Shown here piece after piece: positions 7,339 to 15,783 of a stretch of DNA of 64,000 nt. Position numbers and translations under genes: made by a program. The DNA lies in contig JAXLYX010000005.1 of NCBI GenBank assembly GCA_046351215.1, forward strand, positions 310,001 through 374,000. The letters run 5' to 3'. The DNA is from JAXLYX01 sp046351215 (GTDB lineage: Bacteria > Myxococcota_A > Polyangia > Polyangiales > Houyiibacteriaceae). The notes beneath the pieces were generated by a model. The model was not told where the DNA came from. It searched no databases and saw nothing but the letters and a program-made list of their open reading frames with translations. Position 1 is the first letter of the stretch; each line of letters begins with the position of its first letter.

Positions 7339-8982
7339 ATGGAATCGAAGAGCAAGGCCCCGGCCGCAGCAGCCCCGCCCCTCGTCGAGAAGAACCCCGA
7401 CGCCGCGCGTTGGGACGACGTCGCCGACGTCATCGTCGTCGGCTTCGGCGGCGCAGGTGCCTGCGCGGCCCTCGAAGCGAAGGATCAGGGCGCGAAGGTC
7501 CTGGTGCTCGAGCGCTACCAGGGCGGCGGCGCCACGACCCTCTCGGGCGGCGTCGTCTACGCGGGCGGCGGGACGAACGTGCAGAAGCAGGCGGGCGTCG
7601 AGGACTCGGCCGCGGCGATGTTCGAGTACCTGAAGCTCGAGACGAAGGGCGTCGTCAGCGAGGAGACGCTCCGCGACTTCGTCGACTCGAGCGTCACTAC
7701 CCTCGACTGGCTCCAGTCGAAGGGCGTCCCCTTCGAGGGATCGCTCTGCCCGTACAAGACGTCGTACCCGACCGACGACTACTACCTCTACTACTCGGGC
7801 AACGAGGGCTTCTCGCCCTTCAAGGACGCGGCCAAGCCCGCTCCGCGCGGCCATCGCGCGAAGGGTGAAGGTCTCCCCGGCGCGAGCTTCTACGAGCCTC
7901 TCCGTCGCACGGCGGAGCGCAGCGGCGTGGACGTCCGCTACGAGGCCCGCGTCGAGCGCCTGATCACCGACGAGAAGGGCCGCGTCGTCGGCGTCGAGTA
8001 CCACCAGATCCCGGAGGGCCCGATCGCCGTCGCCGTCCGCGCGATGATGAAGACCGCGCTCGCGCTCCGGAACTACCAGCCGAGCGCCTCGCGGAAGATC
8101 TACGAGCGGATCTTCGAGATCGAGCGCACGAAGGCCGTCGTCCGCCGCGCCCGCGCGACGAAGGGCGTCATCCTCTCGGCCGGCGGCTTCATCTTCAACC
8201 GCGACATGGTCGAGCAGTACGCGCCGAAGTACCGGAAGGGCATGCCCCTCGGCAGCATCGCCGACAGCGGCAGCGGCATCCGCCTCGGCGAGAGCGTCGG
8301 CGGCGCGACCGACCTGATGTCGCGCGTCTCGGCGTGGCGCTTCATCAACCCGCCCGAGGCCTGGACCCGCGGCGTCGTCGTCAACAAGAAGGGCGAGCGC
8401 TACGTCAACGAGATGCTCTACGGCGCCGCCATCGGCGAGGCGATGGTCGAGCACAACGAGGGCCACGCGTACATCATCCTCGACGACGAGATGAAGAAGG
8501 AAGCGCGCGAGCAGTGCAAGCCGGGCCGCGCGCAGTGGTTCCAGCGCGCCCCGGCCCTGCTCAACCTCTGGTTCAACCGCAAGGAAGGCCGGACCATCGA
8601 GGAGCTCGCGGCGAAGTCGAGGATCCCCGCGGACCAGCTGCGGAAGACCGTCGACGAGTACAACCGCATCGTCGACTCGGGCAACGATCCGATGGGGAAG
8701 CCGAAGTCGCAGCTCCACAAGATCGCGAAGCCGCCCTTCCACGCGATCGACGCCGGCATCGCGAGCAAGCGCTTCCCCTGCCCGACGCTCACGCTCGGCG
8801 GTCTCGTCGTCGACGAGAAGACCGGCAACGTGAAACGGGCGGACGGCTCGCGCGTCGAAGGCCTGTACGCGGCCGGCCGCACGGCCGTCGGCGTCTGCTC
8901 CCGTCAGTACGTGAGCGGCCTCTCGATCGCCGATTGCGTGTACTCCGGCCGCCGCGCCGGACGGGTGGCCGCCAAGTCCTGA
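7339..8982 (+). CDS. FAD-dependent oxidoreductase, 3-ketosteroid dehydrogenase (KstD)-like
   Basis: 547 aa from ATG 7339, with AGGAG upstream; a GTG 15 bases earlier is the alternative. The N-terminal dinucleotide fold VVGFGGAGA (33-41) and the SGGVVYAGGG segment place it in the FAD_binding_2 (fumarate reductase/KstD) superfamily. The C-terminal GLYAAGRTAVG and YVSGLSIADCVYSGRRAG close the FAD site. Family members desaturate ring A of 3-ketosteroids, or related enones, and pass electrons to a quinone or other acceptor. Which substrate is used here cannot be decided. Followed by an Old Yellow Enzyme gene after 22 bases, so probably an operon. Confidence 0.8.
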   Translation: MESKSKAPAAAAPPLVEKNPDAARWDDVADVIVVGFGGAGACAALEAKDQGAKVLVLERYQGGGATTLSGGVVYAGGGTNVQKQAGVEDSAAAMFEYLKLETKGVVSEETLRDFVDSSVTTLDWLQSKGVPFEGSLCPYKTSYPTDDYYLYYSGNEGFSPFKDAAKPAPRGHRAKGEGLPGASFYEPLRRTAERSGVDVRYEARVERLITDEKGRVVGVEYHQIPEGPIAVAVRAMMKTALALRNYQPSASRKIYERIFEIERTKAVVRRARATKGVILSAGGFIFNRDMVEQYAPKYRKGMPLGSIADSGSGIRLGESVGGATDLMSRVSAWRFINPPEAWTRGVVVNKKGERYVNEMLYGAAIGEAMVEHNEGHAYIILDDEMKKEAREQCKPGRAQWFQRAPALLNLWFNRKEGRTIEELAAKSRIPADQLRKTVDEYNRIVDSGNDPMGKPKSQLHKIAKPPFHAIDAGIASKRFPCPTLTLGGLVVDEKTGNVKRADGSRVEGLYAAGRTAVGVCSRQYVSGLSIADCVYSGRRAGRVAAKS

Positions 8983-9004
8983 GGCCCACGAGCCCGAGGT
9001 AGGG

Positions 9005-10135
9005 ATGGAAGAGAACGCGACGGATCCACGCTACGCCCCCCTCTTCCGCCCCTACCGGAGCGGCGCGCTCGCGCTGCCGAACCGGCTCGTGATGGCCCCG
9101 ATGACGCGCAACTTCTCGCCGGGCGGCGTGCCCGGCGAGAACGTCGTCGCGTACTACCGGGCGCGCGCGAAGCACGGCACGGGGCTCCTCGTCACCGAAG
9201 GCGTCCTCGTCCCGCATCCGGCCGCGAACGGCTACAAGCGCGTGCCCCGGATGTACGGGGACGAGGCCCTCGCAGGCTGGAGGCGCGTCGTCGAGGCCGT
9301 GCATGCGGAGGGCGCCTCGATCGTGCCCCAGCTCTGGCACGTCGGCTCGATCCGCCGGAGCGGCACCGAGCCCGATCCCTCGGTGCCCCCGGTCGCGCCC
9401 TCCGCGATCGCCCACCCCTTCTACGAGGGCAAGGGCGAGGTCCCGCACGCGCTCTCGCGCGCGGAGATCGCCGAGGTCGTCGAGGCCTACGCCGTGGCCG
9501 CGGAGAACGCCCTCCGCGTGGGCTTCGACGGCGTCGAGATCCACGGCGCGCACGGCTACCTGCTCGATCAGTTCCTCTGGCCCGTGACGAACCAGCGGGA
9601 CGACGAATACGGCGGGAGCCTCGAGAACCGGGCTCGCATCGTCTGCGAGATCGTGCGCGCGATCCGGGCACGCACCCGTCCCGATTTCCCGATCGTCCTC
9701 CGCTTCTCGCAGTGGAAGATGGGCGGCTACAAGGAGCGGCTCTTCCCGACGCCCGCGGAGCTCGAGCGCTTCCTCTCGCTCCTCGTCGAGGCCGGGGTGG
9801 ACGTCTTCCATCCGAGCACGCGCCGCCTGATCGTCCCCGAATTCGAAGGCTCCGAGCTCTCCCTCGCGGGCTGGGTGAAGAAGCTCACGGGCAAGACGAC
9901 GATCGCGGTCGGCAGCGTGGGGCTCGCGGTCGACCTCCTGCGCACGAACGCGGGCCAGGCGACCGATGCCGCGGGCATCGACGAGGTCGTGCGCCGACTC
10001 GCCGCGGACGAGTTCGATCTCGTCGCGATCGGAAGGGCCCTGCTCGCGGACGCGCGCTGGCCCGAGCACGTGCGCGCGGGCCATCCCGAGCGCGCGCGGC
10101 TCTACGCGAAGGAGCTCGAGAAGGTGCTCGAATGA
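9005..10135 (+). CDS. Old Yellow Enzyme-family NADH:flavin oxidoreductase
   Basis: 376 aa, the usual length for single-domain OYE proteins. A strong GAGGTAGGG precedes ATG 9005. FMN-barrel motifs are seen: LPNRLVMAPMTR near the N-terminus, PQLWHVG, the EIHGAHGYLLDQFL signature and RDDEYGGSLENRAR, with GSVG and AIGRALLAD forming the FMN phosphate site. OYE enzymes reduce activated C=C bonds of enones. Next to a KstD-like desaturase and a KshA-like oxygenase, a role in handling cyclic enones from a terpenoid or sterol is plausible (inference). It overlaps the next gene by 4 bases (ATGA). Confidence 0.88.
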   Translation: MEENATDPRYAPLFRPYRSGALALPNRLVMAPMTRNFSPGGVPGENVVAYYRARAKHGTGLLVTEGVLVPHPAANGYKRVPRMYGDEALAGWRRVVEAVHAEGASIVPQLWHVGSIRRSGTEPDPSVPPVAPSAIAHPFYEGKGEVPHALSRAEIAEVVEAYAVAAENALRVGFDGVEIHGAHGYLLDQFLWPVTNQRDDEYGGSLENRARIVCEIVRAIRARTRPDFPIVLRFSQWKMGGYKERLFPTPAELERFLSLLVEAGVDVFHPSTRRLIVPEFEGSELSLAGWVKKLTGKTTIAVGSVGLAVDLLRTNAGQATDAAGIDEVVRRLAADEFDLVAIGRALLADARWPEHVRAGHPERARLYAKELEKVLE

Positions 10136-10563
10136 CCGCCGCCGACGACCGCCACGCGATCCACGACGTCCTCGTCCGCTACACGACGGCGATCGACACG
10201 CACGACCACGACCTGCTCGACCAGGTCTTCACGCCCGACGCGACGATCGACTACCGCGAGACGAAGGGTCCGAAGGGCAGCTACCCCGAGATCCGCGTCT
10301 TCCTCGCCTCGGCGATGAAGCGCTTCCGGATCCTCCAGCACCTGCTCGGGAACGAGCGCATCGTGCTCGAGGGGGATCGCGCGACGTCCCGGGCCTACGT
10401 CCGGGCGGTCCACGGCGTGAAGACGCCGGAGGGCATGCGCTTCTTCGAGATGGGCGGGGAGTACGTCGACGAGTGGGTGCGGACGGACGCCGGTTGGCGG
10501 ATCCGGACCCGGGCCCTCCGTGCCCTCTGGTTCCAGGGGGACCTCTCGGCGGGCGAGGCCTGA
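10132..10563 (+). CDS. SnoaL-like (NTF2-fold) protein
   Basis: 143 aa, starting in the ATGA that ends the OYE gene, so translation is coupled. The pattern 'HAIHDVLVRYTTAIDTHDHDLLDQVFTPDATIDY', read in two halves, is typical of the SnoaL_4 branch: an N-terminal helix pair followed by F.pDA..dY. The fold is a small cone-shaped barrel used by ketosteroid isomerase-like enzymes, ring-hydroxylating dioxygenase beta subunits and polyketide cyclases. An isomerase, hydratase or accessory role in the oxidation cluster is likely but not demonstrated. Confidence 0.82.
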   Translation: MTAADDRHAIHDVLVRYTTAIDTHDHDLLDQVFTPDATIDYRETKGPKGSYPEIRVFLASAMKRFRILQHLLGNERIVLEGDRATSRAYVRAVHGVKTPEGMRFFEMGGEYVDEWVRTDAGWRIRTRALRALWFQGDLSAGEA

Positions 10564-10635
10564 GCCGGGCGGGTCGGGCCGGATTCCGATTCCCCCCGCG
10601 CGGACGGCGCTCGACCTCTGGTACGCTCGGCGGCG

Positions 10636-11742
10636 ATGACGATCGCCCTCCGGCTCGAGCCCGCGGACGACGCCGCCCTCACGCGCGAATACGAGGGCAA
10701 CCTCCGTCATGGCCGCGCGCTCGTGCCCGAGGTGGCCGACGCCGACCCGCTGACGCCCGCCACGCTCGTGGTCGTCCGGCCCTCGGACGGCGCCGAGCTG
10801 CACATCCCGGGGCAGATCGTGATGATCCTGCCCGACGGCGCCGTGCGCGGGACGGCGCTCGAGCTCGACTTCACGCGCGAGGTCTCGCGGGAGCACCTCG
10901 AAGGGTTCGTGGCGGGCATGTCGATGGAGCCCGAGCCCTCGCTCGAGACGATGCCCGGGGAGAGCCCCCACGAGGCATTCGGCGGGCTCGTGCCTCTCGA
11001 AGAGGTCGTGGAGCCCGAGGCCACGGGTGCGGTCGAAGAGCCGGCCTTGGAGACCCCGCACGAGGCGTTCGGCGGGCTCGTCCCTCTCGAGCCGATCGAC
11101 GAGCCGAGCGCCGCTCCGTCCACGCTGCCGCCGACGCTCGACTCGCTCGAGCCGCCGACGCTCGACTCGCTCGAGCCGCCTCCTGCCGCGTCGGCGGCCA
11201 GCGCCGAAGCGGTGGCCCTGCCCGCGATGCCCGAGCCCGAGGGGGTGGAGGCGGCCGAGGCGACCGAATCGGTCACGGCGTCGAGCGAGGGCGAGGCCGA
11301 GGGCGAGGCCGAGGAAGAGGGAGGCTCGGAGGCCGGCCCCGTCGACAACAAGCTGCTCCGGATCCGGAAGCTCTCGGCGGCCGAGCGCACGCGCTGCGCG
11401 CGCGAGGGCACGCTCGAGGATCGGGTGCTGCTCGAGCGCTGCTTCGGCAAGACGGTCTGGGAGGATCTCCTCCGCAACCCGCAGCTCACGACGCCCGAGG
11501 TCGCGCGCATCGCGAGCAAGGGCTCGGCGCCGCGTCCGCTGCTCGAGCAGATCGTCGACAACGCCGGGTGGGCGCGGCAGTCGATCGTGCGTCGGGCGCT
11601 GCTCACGAATCCGCGCGTGTCGGCCGATGGGATCGCCAAGCTCCTACGGCTCACGCCGAAGAACGAGCTCAGGCTCATCTGTCAGACGTCGGCGTATCCG
11701 GCGACGGTGCGGGCGGCGGCGAAGAAGATGCTGACGGATTGA
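10636..11742 (+). CDS. PilZ-like N-terminal domain, acidic linker, helical C-terminal domain
   Basis: 368 aa. Residues 1-95 resemble the Myxococcus-type PilZ paralogue domain (GNLRHGRALVP, then strands around VVVRPSDGAELHIPGQIV); c-di-GMP binding residues are not obvious. Residues about 100-230 form a Pro/Glu/Ala-rich linker with internal repeats: PHEAFGGLVPLE twice and PTLDSLEPP twice. Residues 235-368 are a compact all-helical domain rich in charged helices ending AAAKKMLTD, with HEAT-like spacing. This looks like an adaptor that joins a signal-sensing domain to a helical interaction module. No specific function recognised. Upstream neighbour ends 72 bases before. Confidence 0.6.
   Translation: MTIALRLEPADDAALTREYEGNLRHGRALVPEVADADPLTPATLVVVRPSDGAELHIPGQIVMILPDGAVRGTALELDFTREVSREHLEGFVAGMSMEPEPSLETMPGESPHEAFGGLVPLEEVVEPEATGAVEEPALETPHEAFGGLVPLEPIDEPSAAPSTLPPTLDSLEPPTLDSLEPPPAASAASAEAVALPAMPEPEGVEAAEATESVTASSEGEAEGEAEEEGGSEAGPVDNKLLRIRKLSAAERTRCAREGTLEDRVLLERCFGKTVWEDLLRNPQLTTPEVARIASKGSAPRPLLEQIVDNAGWARQSIVRRALLTNPRVSADGIAKLLRLTPKNELRLICQTSAYPATVRAAAKKMLTD
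11128..11175 (+). repeat. Two tandem 24-bp units in the linker of the PilZ-like gene
   Basis: The 24-bp unit beginning CCGCCGACGCTCGACTCG occurs twice without any base change, encoding two PPTLDSLE octapeptides. It lies in the low-complexity linker and suggests recent slippage or duplication. Confidence 0.8.
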
Positions 11743-11776
11743 GGGGCGGGGGCGGGGGCCCAAACCCGCCTCGCCT

Positions 11777-12889
11777 TCAGGACGAGCGCGGGCCGCGCTT
11801 GGCCTTGCCCGAGCCGGTCCGCGACGCCGCCGTGCGCGGCTTCGACTTCCCGAGCTTCGGTAGGGCCCCTCCATGGAGCGCCGCGAGGGAGGCCTCGAGC
11901 TCCGACATCTCGAAGTCGGACACGGAGACCACGGGACCACCGCCCGCCTTCACACCCTGCGACGCGACCGCCCGGATGTGACGCGCGAGGGAGAGCAAGA
12001 GCTCGCGCCTCGCACGCGCATCGACACCTTCGGGCAATGGTATGTCGTGCTCGGGGCACTCGTATTCCGCGGGATTCAGGAGCTCGTCGAGCGCATCCGT
12101 CCGAACCGCATGGGCCTCGAGGTCGGACTTCGAGACCGCACACAGCACGGCGGAGCTCTCGCCGTACGCGAGGAGGAACGCGCCGACCGGCCCGTCGACG
12201 CCCGCCACGATGCGTCCGCGATTCTCGTCGAACCAGCGAGAGAGAGCCGCGCTCGCGTCGACCGGCGCCGCGTCCCGCTTCGCCTCCCACAGGACGCGCG
12301 AATCGCCGCTCGGCAAGGTCCTCAGGACGCGGATCGCCTCTCCGTGCGTGTCTCGCTCGACAGTGTCCACGAGACGTGACTCCGTCTTCCCCAGGAAATC
12401 GAAGACGCGCTCTTCGAGGATGGCTCCGGGTTCCCGTTCCTCGAGGGTCCCGATGGCGCCACCGTACTTGCTCACCCACGCCCAGGAGCGCGCGAGGCCG
12501 GCCGGGCCCGCTTCGATGCGCGCCGCGTACGCGGCCGCGCCGGCCTTCTCGCGCACGATCGTCGCTTCGCCTTCGCGTGCCACGCAGCCACGCGCCGTCG
12601 GCTTCAGGTTCGCGTCGAAACGCGTGTAGACGACCACCCGTCCCTCGGCGTCGAGCCCGTGGAGGATCGGTGACCGATGCTCGCCCTTCGTCGGCTTGCC
12701 CGCGAGCAGTCGTCCGCGTTCGAGCCGGCTCCGCGCGAAGTGGAACGGCAACGGGGAGTAGGAAGCGGAGGAGAACCACTCTTCGCGAACGACGGCTGCC
12801 GCGCAGGCGGCATGGGCCTCGGCGAAGAGGCCTGCGGACTCCTTCAGGAACGCCTTCAGATCGTTCGCGTTGTCGAGCTTCGAGGGCAT
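11777..12889 (-). CDS. Hypothetical protein
   Basis: 370 aa from ATG 12889, chosen because AGGTGGAG precedes it; an open frame continues 17 codons further up. No signal peptide or membrane segment. The N-terminal part is helical (ANDLKAFLKESAGLFAEAHAAC), the middle alternates strands and helices, and the last 30 residues are a basic Lys/Arg/Ser/Gly tail that could bind nucleic acid. No known domain was recognised. Same strand as the DUF1444-like gene upstream, 130 bases away. Confidence 0.65.
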   Translation of the reverse strand: MPSKLDNANDLKAFLKESAGLFAEAHAACAAAVVREEWFSSASYSPLPFHFARSRLERGRLLAGKPTKGEHRSPILHGLDAEGRVVVYTRFDANLKPTARGCVAREGEATIVREKAGAAAYAARIEAGPAGLARSWAWVSKYGGAIGTLEEREPGAILEERVFDFLGKTESRLVDTVERDTHGEAIRVLRTLPSGDSRVLWEAKRDAAPVDASAALSRWFDENRGRIVAGVDGPVGAFLLAYGESSAVLCAVSKSDLEAHAVRTDALDELLNPAEYECPEHDIPLPEGVDARARRELLLSLARHIRAVASQGVKAGGGPVVSVSDFEMSELEASLAALHGGALPKLGKSKPRTAASRTGSGKAKRGPRSS

Positions 12890-13019
12890 GTCTCCACCTG
12901 GGAGCCGCATCCAGAGCGAGCGGCCGGATGGGCGTACCATCGTGCGCTGCCGGAGGGCAAACCAGGAGAGCTCATCTCGGATGTGCGTGGGGCGAAGGGC
13001 CCCGGGCCGCCGACCTCCC

Positions 13020-14213
13020 TCAGTCGGGCAGCGCCCTCGCGCGGAGCGTCGCGAGCTCCTCGTCCGACGGGAACGTCGTCGTATGCCAGCGCTCCGGATA
13101 GCTTCCCTGGGCCGTCATCCGATGCGGGAGCAGCTCGAGGACGACCTCGAACGGCACGCGGAAGAACGACTCGGGCTTGTCGCCGCCCATGCCGAAGACG
13201 ACCACGTCCGTGTGAGGGAGGAGCGCATCGTCGACGCCTTCGACCCAGACGCAGTAGCTCTCGAGCCTCCCATCGTCCTTCTGGACGAGCGTGGCCGTCG
13301 CCACGAAGCAGTCGCGGCCGGTCTTCGCGAAGGCGGCCTCGAGCGCGGCTTTCTGCTCGGCCTGATCGCGTGCGCGATCGATGGCCGTGCGACGTTCCAC
13401 CGCGGCGCTCACGCGTGGCTCCGTAGGCTCGAATGGCACCCATTCGAGCCCGTCGAGGATCAGCGGACGACCGGTCTGGGGGCGCGGCTCGCGCTCGAGC
13501 ACGTCTCCGGTCAACGCGATCAGGGCGAGCAGCGCCTCCGGATCGTCGCTGCCTGCGACGAGGAGCGAGTTCCGATTCGGCATCGTCACCACCGGCTTGC
13601 CGCGGACGCCGAGGGAACGGAAGAGGCCCGGAACCGCGACTCGCGAGGCGTCGTAGACGTCGTTCCACGCGCTGCGGAGCACGCCTCGTGCGACCTCCAC
13701 GAATCGCAGCGGGTCGGAGGCCTGCGCGAGCCGATGCTTCGCGACGGGCAAGAGCTCGTCGAACGTCTTGCCCCAGCGGTCGAGATCGGACTGTGTGACG
13801 TCCCGCACCGCCTCCGGCATGTCGATCGCGAGCGAGAGCGCGAAGTGATCGGTGAGGGGGCTCCACGGGACGTCGATGCCGGGGGCGAACGTCGGGAGGA
13901 GCTCGACGAAGAGCCGATCGCGCACGCGGGGCACGAGGTTCGGAAGCGCCTCTTCGAGCGTCGGCTCTTCGACGCCGGAGAGCTCGAACCCCGAAGCGAT
14001 GGAGCGGATGGCTCCCGGCCGGTTCCAGCGGGACGTGTGCACGAACTCGGCGAAGAGGTTGTCGAGGAAGATGACCTTCCCGTCGGAGGATCGCAGGACG
14101 CGCTCCGCGGGGTCGTGGCTGTAGGGGCCCTGTCCACGGGCTTCGAGGGCACGCATCAACCATCGTGCGAATCGCTCCTCGGTCGGAGGAAGCAGCGCGG
14201 AGAGCCAGCTCAT
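13020..14213 (-). CDS. DUF1444 (YtpQ)-like protein
   Basis: 397 aa from ATG 14213. Several segments match the DUF1444 family pattern from memory: an N-terminal 'VIFLDNLFAEF' block, a middle 'MPEAVRDVTQSDLDRWG' block where the family has D.p.sm..vt...L..WG, and 'PVVTMPNRNSLLV' near the centre, where family members read vPNRD.l.v. YtpQ of Bacillus is uncharacterised, so no reaction can be assigned. The protein has no export signal. It is divergent from the MYXO-CTERM-like gene, with 130 bases between the starts and nothing notable in the gap. Confidence 0.6.
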   Translation of the reverse strand: MSWLSALLPPTEERFARWLMRALEARGQGPYSHDPAERVLRSSDGKVIFLDNLFAEFVHTSRWNRPGAIRSIASGFELSGVEEPTLEEALPNLVPRVRDRLFVELLPTFAPGIDVPWSPLTDHFALSLAIDMPEAVRDVTQSDLDRWGKTFDELLPVAKHRLAQASDPLRFVEVARGVLRSAWNDVYDASRVAVPGLFRSLGVRGKPVVTMPNRNSLLVAGSDDPEALLALIALTGDVLEREPRPQTGRPLILDGLEWVPFEPTEPRVSAAVERRTAIDRARDQAEQKAALEAAFAKTGRDCFVATATLVQKDDGRLESYCVWVEGVDDALLPHTDVVVFGMGGDKPESFFRVPFEVVLELLPHRMTAQGSYPERWHTTTFPSDEELATLRARALPD

Positions 14214-14343
14214 CGCCCGGAGCGTCCGTCGGAAGCCGCTTGCGCTGCAAGTGCCCCGTCGCGTCGAGGGACCGAGCACACGCGAAGGCCTCCACCGAAG
14301 GGGCGAGGTTCACCGACCTTCTCCGAGTGGTAGCCTTCCTCGC

Positions 14344-15282
14344 ATGCGCAGCCTCTTCCTTTGCGTCCTCGGCCTGGGCTCCGTTCTCGGGGTCTCCACC
14401 GTCACTTCGCGCGCGTCGGCTTGCTCGCCGCCACCTCCCTGCACGCCACCTTCCCTCGTCGGCGACGGCGCGAGCCTCCCAGCGAACGCACCCGGTTTCT
14501 TCCTCGACTTCGTGATGGGCAGGCCGACCGAGCTGCAGGTCGAGGTCACGAGCGGCGGTGGCGTCCTCGGCTCCACGCTCGGGAATCCGACCGACGTCCC
14601 TGGCATGCGTTCCGTCGGGGTCGATCTCTCGGGCCTCGCGGGCTCGACGATCACGATCCGCTCGCTGCTCCCGTGCACGCCGACCCCGTCCTACCCTCAG
14701 ACGATGCCGGTGACCGCCGAAGCGACACTGGCGATCGGTCCCAGCATTCCCCTCCCCACGACGCTCGGGCACCTCTCCGTGGAGCACGTGGCGTCCGCCT
14801 GGATTCCATTCCCGCTCGGCACCGGCTGTGCTGCTTCCGACGAGGTAGCCGCCATCCGAGTCACGCTCCAGGCGTCGGACGAGTCGGCGCCGTGGCTCCC
14901 CGCCCTCGCCTTCGAGACGCGCGTCGATGGAGCGACGTATCTCCGAACGAGCGCGTACGGTTACCCCGTGGGCGGGATGTTCCGCGCTCCGGGTGGGAGC
15001 ATCGTCGGCCACGGAGAAGACCTCTTCTACGCCGCTTGCCCCGACCTCGACGAGACCCTCGCGACCGAAGGGCTCGCTCCCGGCAGGCACGAGGTGTCCC
15101 TTCGAGGCTACTTCGCCGACGGCACGTACCTGGAGACTCCGCCGATCGCGATCGAGCTCCACTGCGCGGGCTCGAGCGGCTGCGCGGCGGCTGCGACGAA
15201 CGAGTCGGGAAGCGTCCAGCTCTGGCTCGGGCTGGCTGTGCTTCTGCTCGCGCGGGTGCGCGGGGCGCGACGGCGCGTGTGA
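14344..15282 (+). CDS. Secreted protein with MYXO-CTERM-like sorting tail
   Basis: 312 aa from ATG 14344; the frame is open further up, but this Met starts a clean signal peptide (RSLFLCVLGLGSVLGVS, cleavage near ASA-CSPP). The body is beta-rich with several Cys pairs. The C-terminus has a Cys in SSGCAAAA, then the hydrophobic stretch VQLWLGLAVLLLARV, then RGARRRV. That Cys / transmembrane / Arg-cluster layout matches the MYXO-CTERM class of C-terminal surface sorting signals, which suggests lipid-linked display on the outer surface. The function of the main domain is unknown. Confidence 0.7.
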   Translation: MRSLFLCVLGLGSVLGVSTVTSRASACSPPPPCTPPSLVGDGASLPANAPGFFLDFVMGRPTELQVEVTSGGGVLGSTLGNPTDVPGMRSVGVDLSGLAGSTITIRSLLPCTPTPSYPQTMPVTAEATLAIGPSIPLPTTLGHLSVEHVASAWIPFPLGTGCAASDEVAAIRVTLQASDESAPWLPALAFETRVDGATYLRTSAYGYPVGGMFRAPGGSIVGHGEDLFYAACPDLDETLATEGLAPGRHEVSLRGYFADGTYLETPPIAIELHCAGSSGCAAAATNESGSVQLWLGLAVLLLARVRGARRRV

Positions 15283-15695
15283 GCGTGCCCCTCGGGCGGG
15301 TCCGGTGGTGAAGGTCGATCGAGATGACCATCGTCTGTCAGGGCGTCGCTACCGCATCCGGACCGTGCATGGGCGAGTCCACCTGGCGTACGGCGGCCAT
15401 CTGCAGAATGGTCGACCAGGGCGGCAGTTCGCGGATCTGGTTTCAGGGCACATCGGCACGGGCGGCGAGAGGCCTACTGCGCCCCGACGTTCGTCGCAGC
15501 GCTCGCGGTAGCGAGCGGCACGTTCTGCGCCGTCTGCCGGCGCCACACCGCAGACAGACCGTAACGCGCACCGTGCAAGCAAGCTGCGCCAAGTCGGTTT
15601 CGCCGCGCCGCGCGCTCTCCCTGATCGGCACCACCTGGCATCTGACGTACCACGCAGCGCGCCTCTACGAGTCGGCCAAACCCGCGGGGGGCGCA
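15283..15695. other. 413 bases without a recognisable gene, left flank of the ParA-RelSpo cassette
   Basis: Base composition is like the surrounding genome. Open frames exist on both strands (for example 15324-15719 forward, 15349-15726 reverse), but their translations have irregular Cys/Arg/Pro-rich composition without domain features, and none has a good ribosome site. It could be the eroded remains of an older gene or simply spacer DNA. No transposase motif or tRNA remnant was seen. Confidence 0.5.
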
Positions 15696-15705
15696 GGCCT
15701 ACGAC
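15696..15705 (+). repeat. Left copy of a 10-bp inverted repeat flanking the low-GC cassette
   Basis: GGCCTACGAC here is the exact reverse complement of GTCGTAGGCC at 17573-17582, which overlaps the stop codon of the RelSpo gene. The two copies bracket the drop in GC almost exactly. Ten bases is short enough that chance cannot be excluded. Confidence 0.35.
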
Positions 15706-15743
15706 CCAGGGCCCTTTGATTACCACCTAGATCCCGCGGCCAA

Positions 15744-15760
15744 GTACATGTATGGTACAT
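15744..15760. promoter_or_regulatory. Possible operator upstream of the ParA-like gene
   Basis: GTACAT occurs twice, at 15744 and 15755, exactly 11 bases apart (about one helical turn), and the first copy overlaps the perfect palindrome TACATGTA (15745-15752). The element ends 23 bases before the chosen ParA start, where a bound protein would block transcription. No convincing -35/-10 pair was found around it. Confidence 0.3.
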
Positions 15761-15783
15761 TACAGACAAAGGCGAACTTTGCG

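Noticed and set aside
15324..15719. 131-codon open frame before the cassette as a small third gene or antitoxin
   Set aside because: Composition is Cys/Arg/Ser-rich and irregular, with normal high GC unlike the cassette genes, and no ribosome site; not supported as a gene.
15748..15783. Earlier ATG (15748) as start of the ParA-like protein
   Set aside because: It would lie within the palindrome/direct repeat and add residues not typical before the first beta strand; the ATG at 15784 fits family alignments better.
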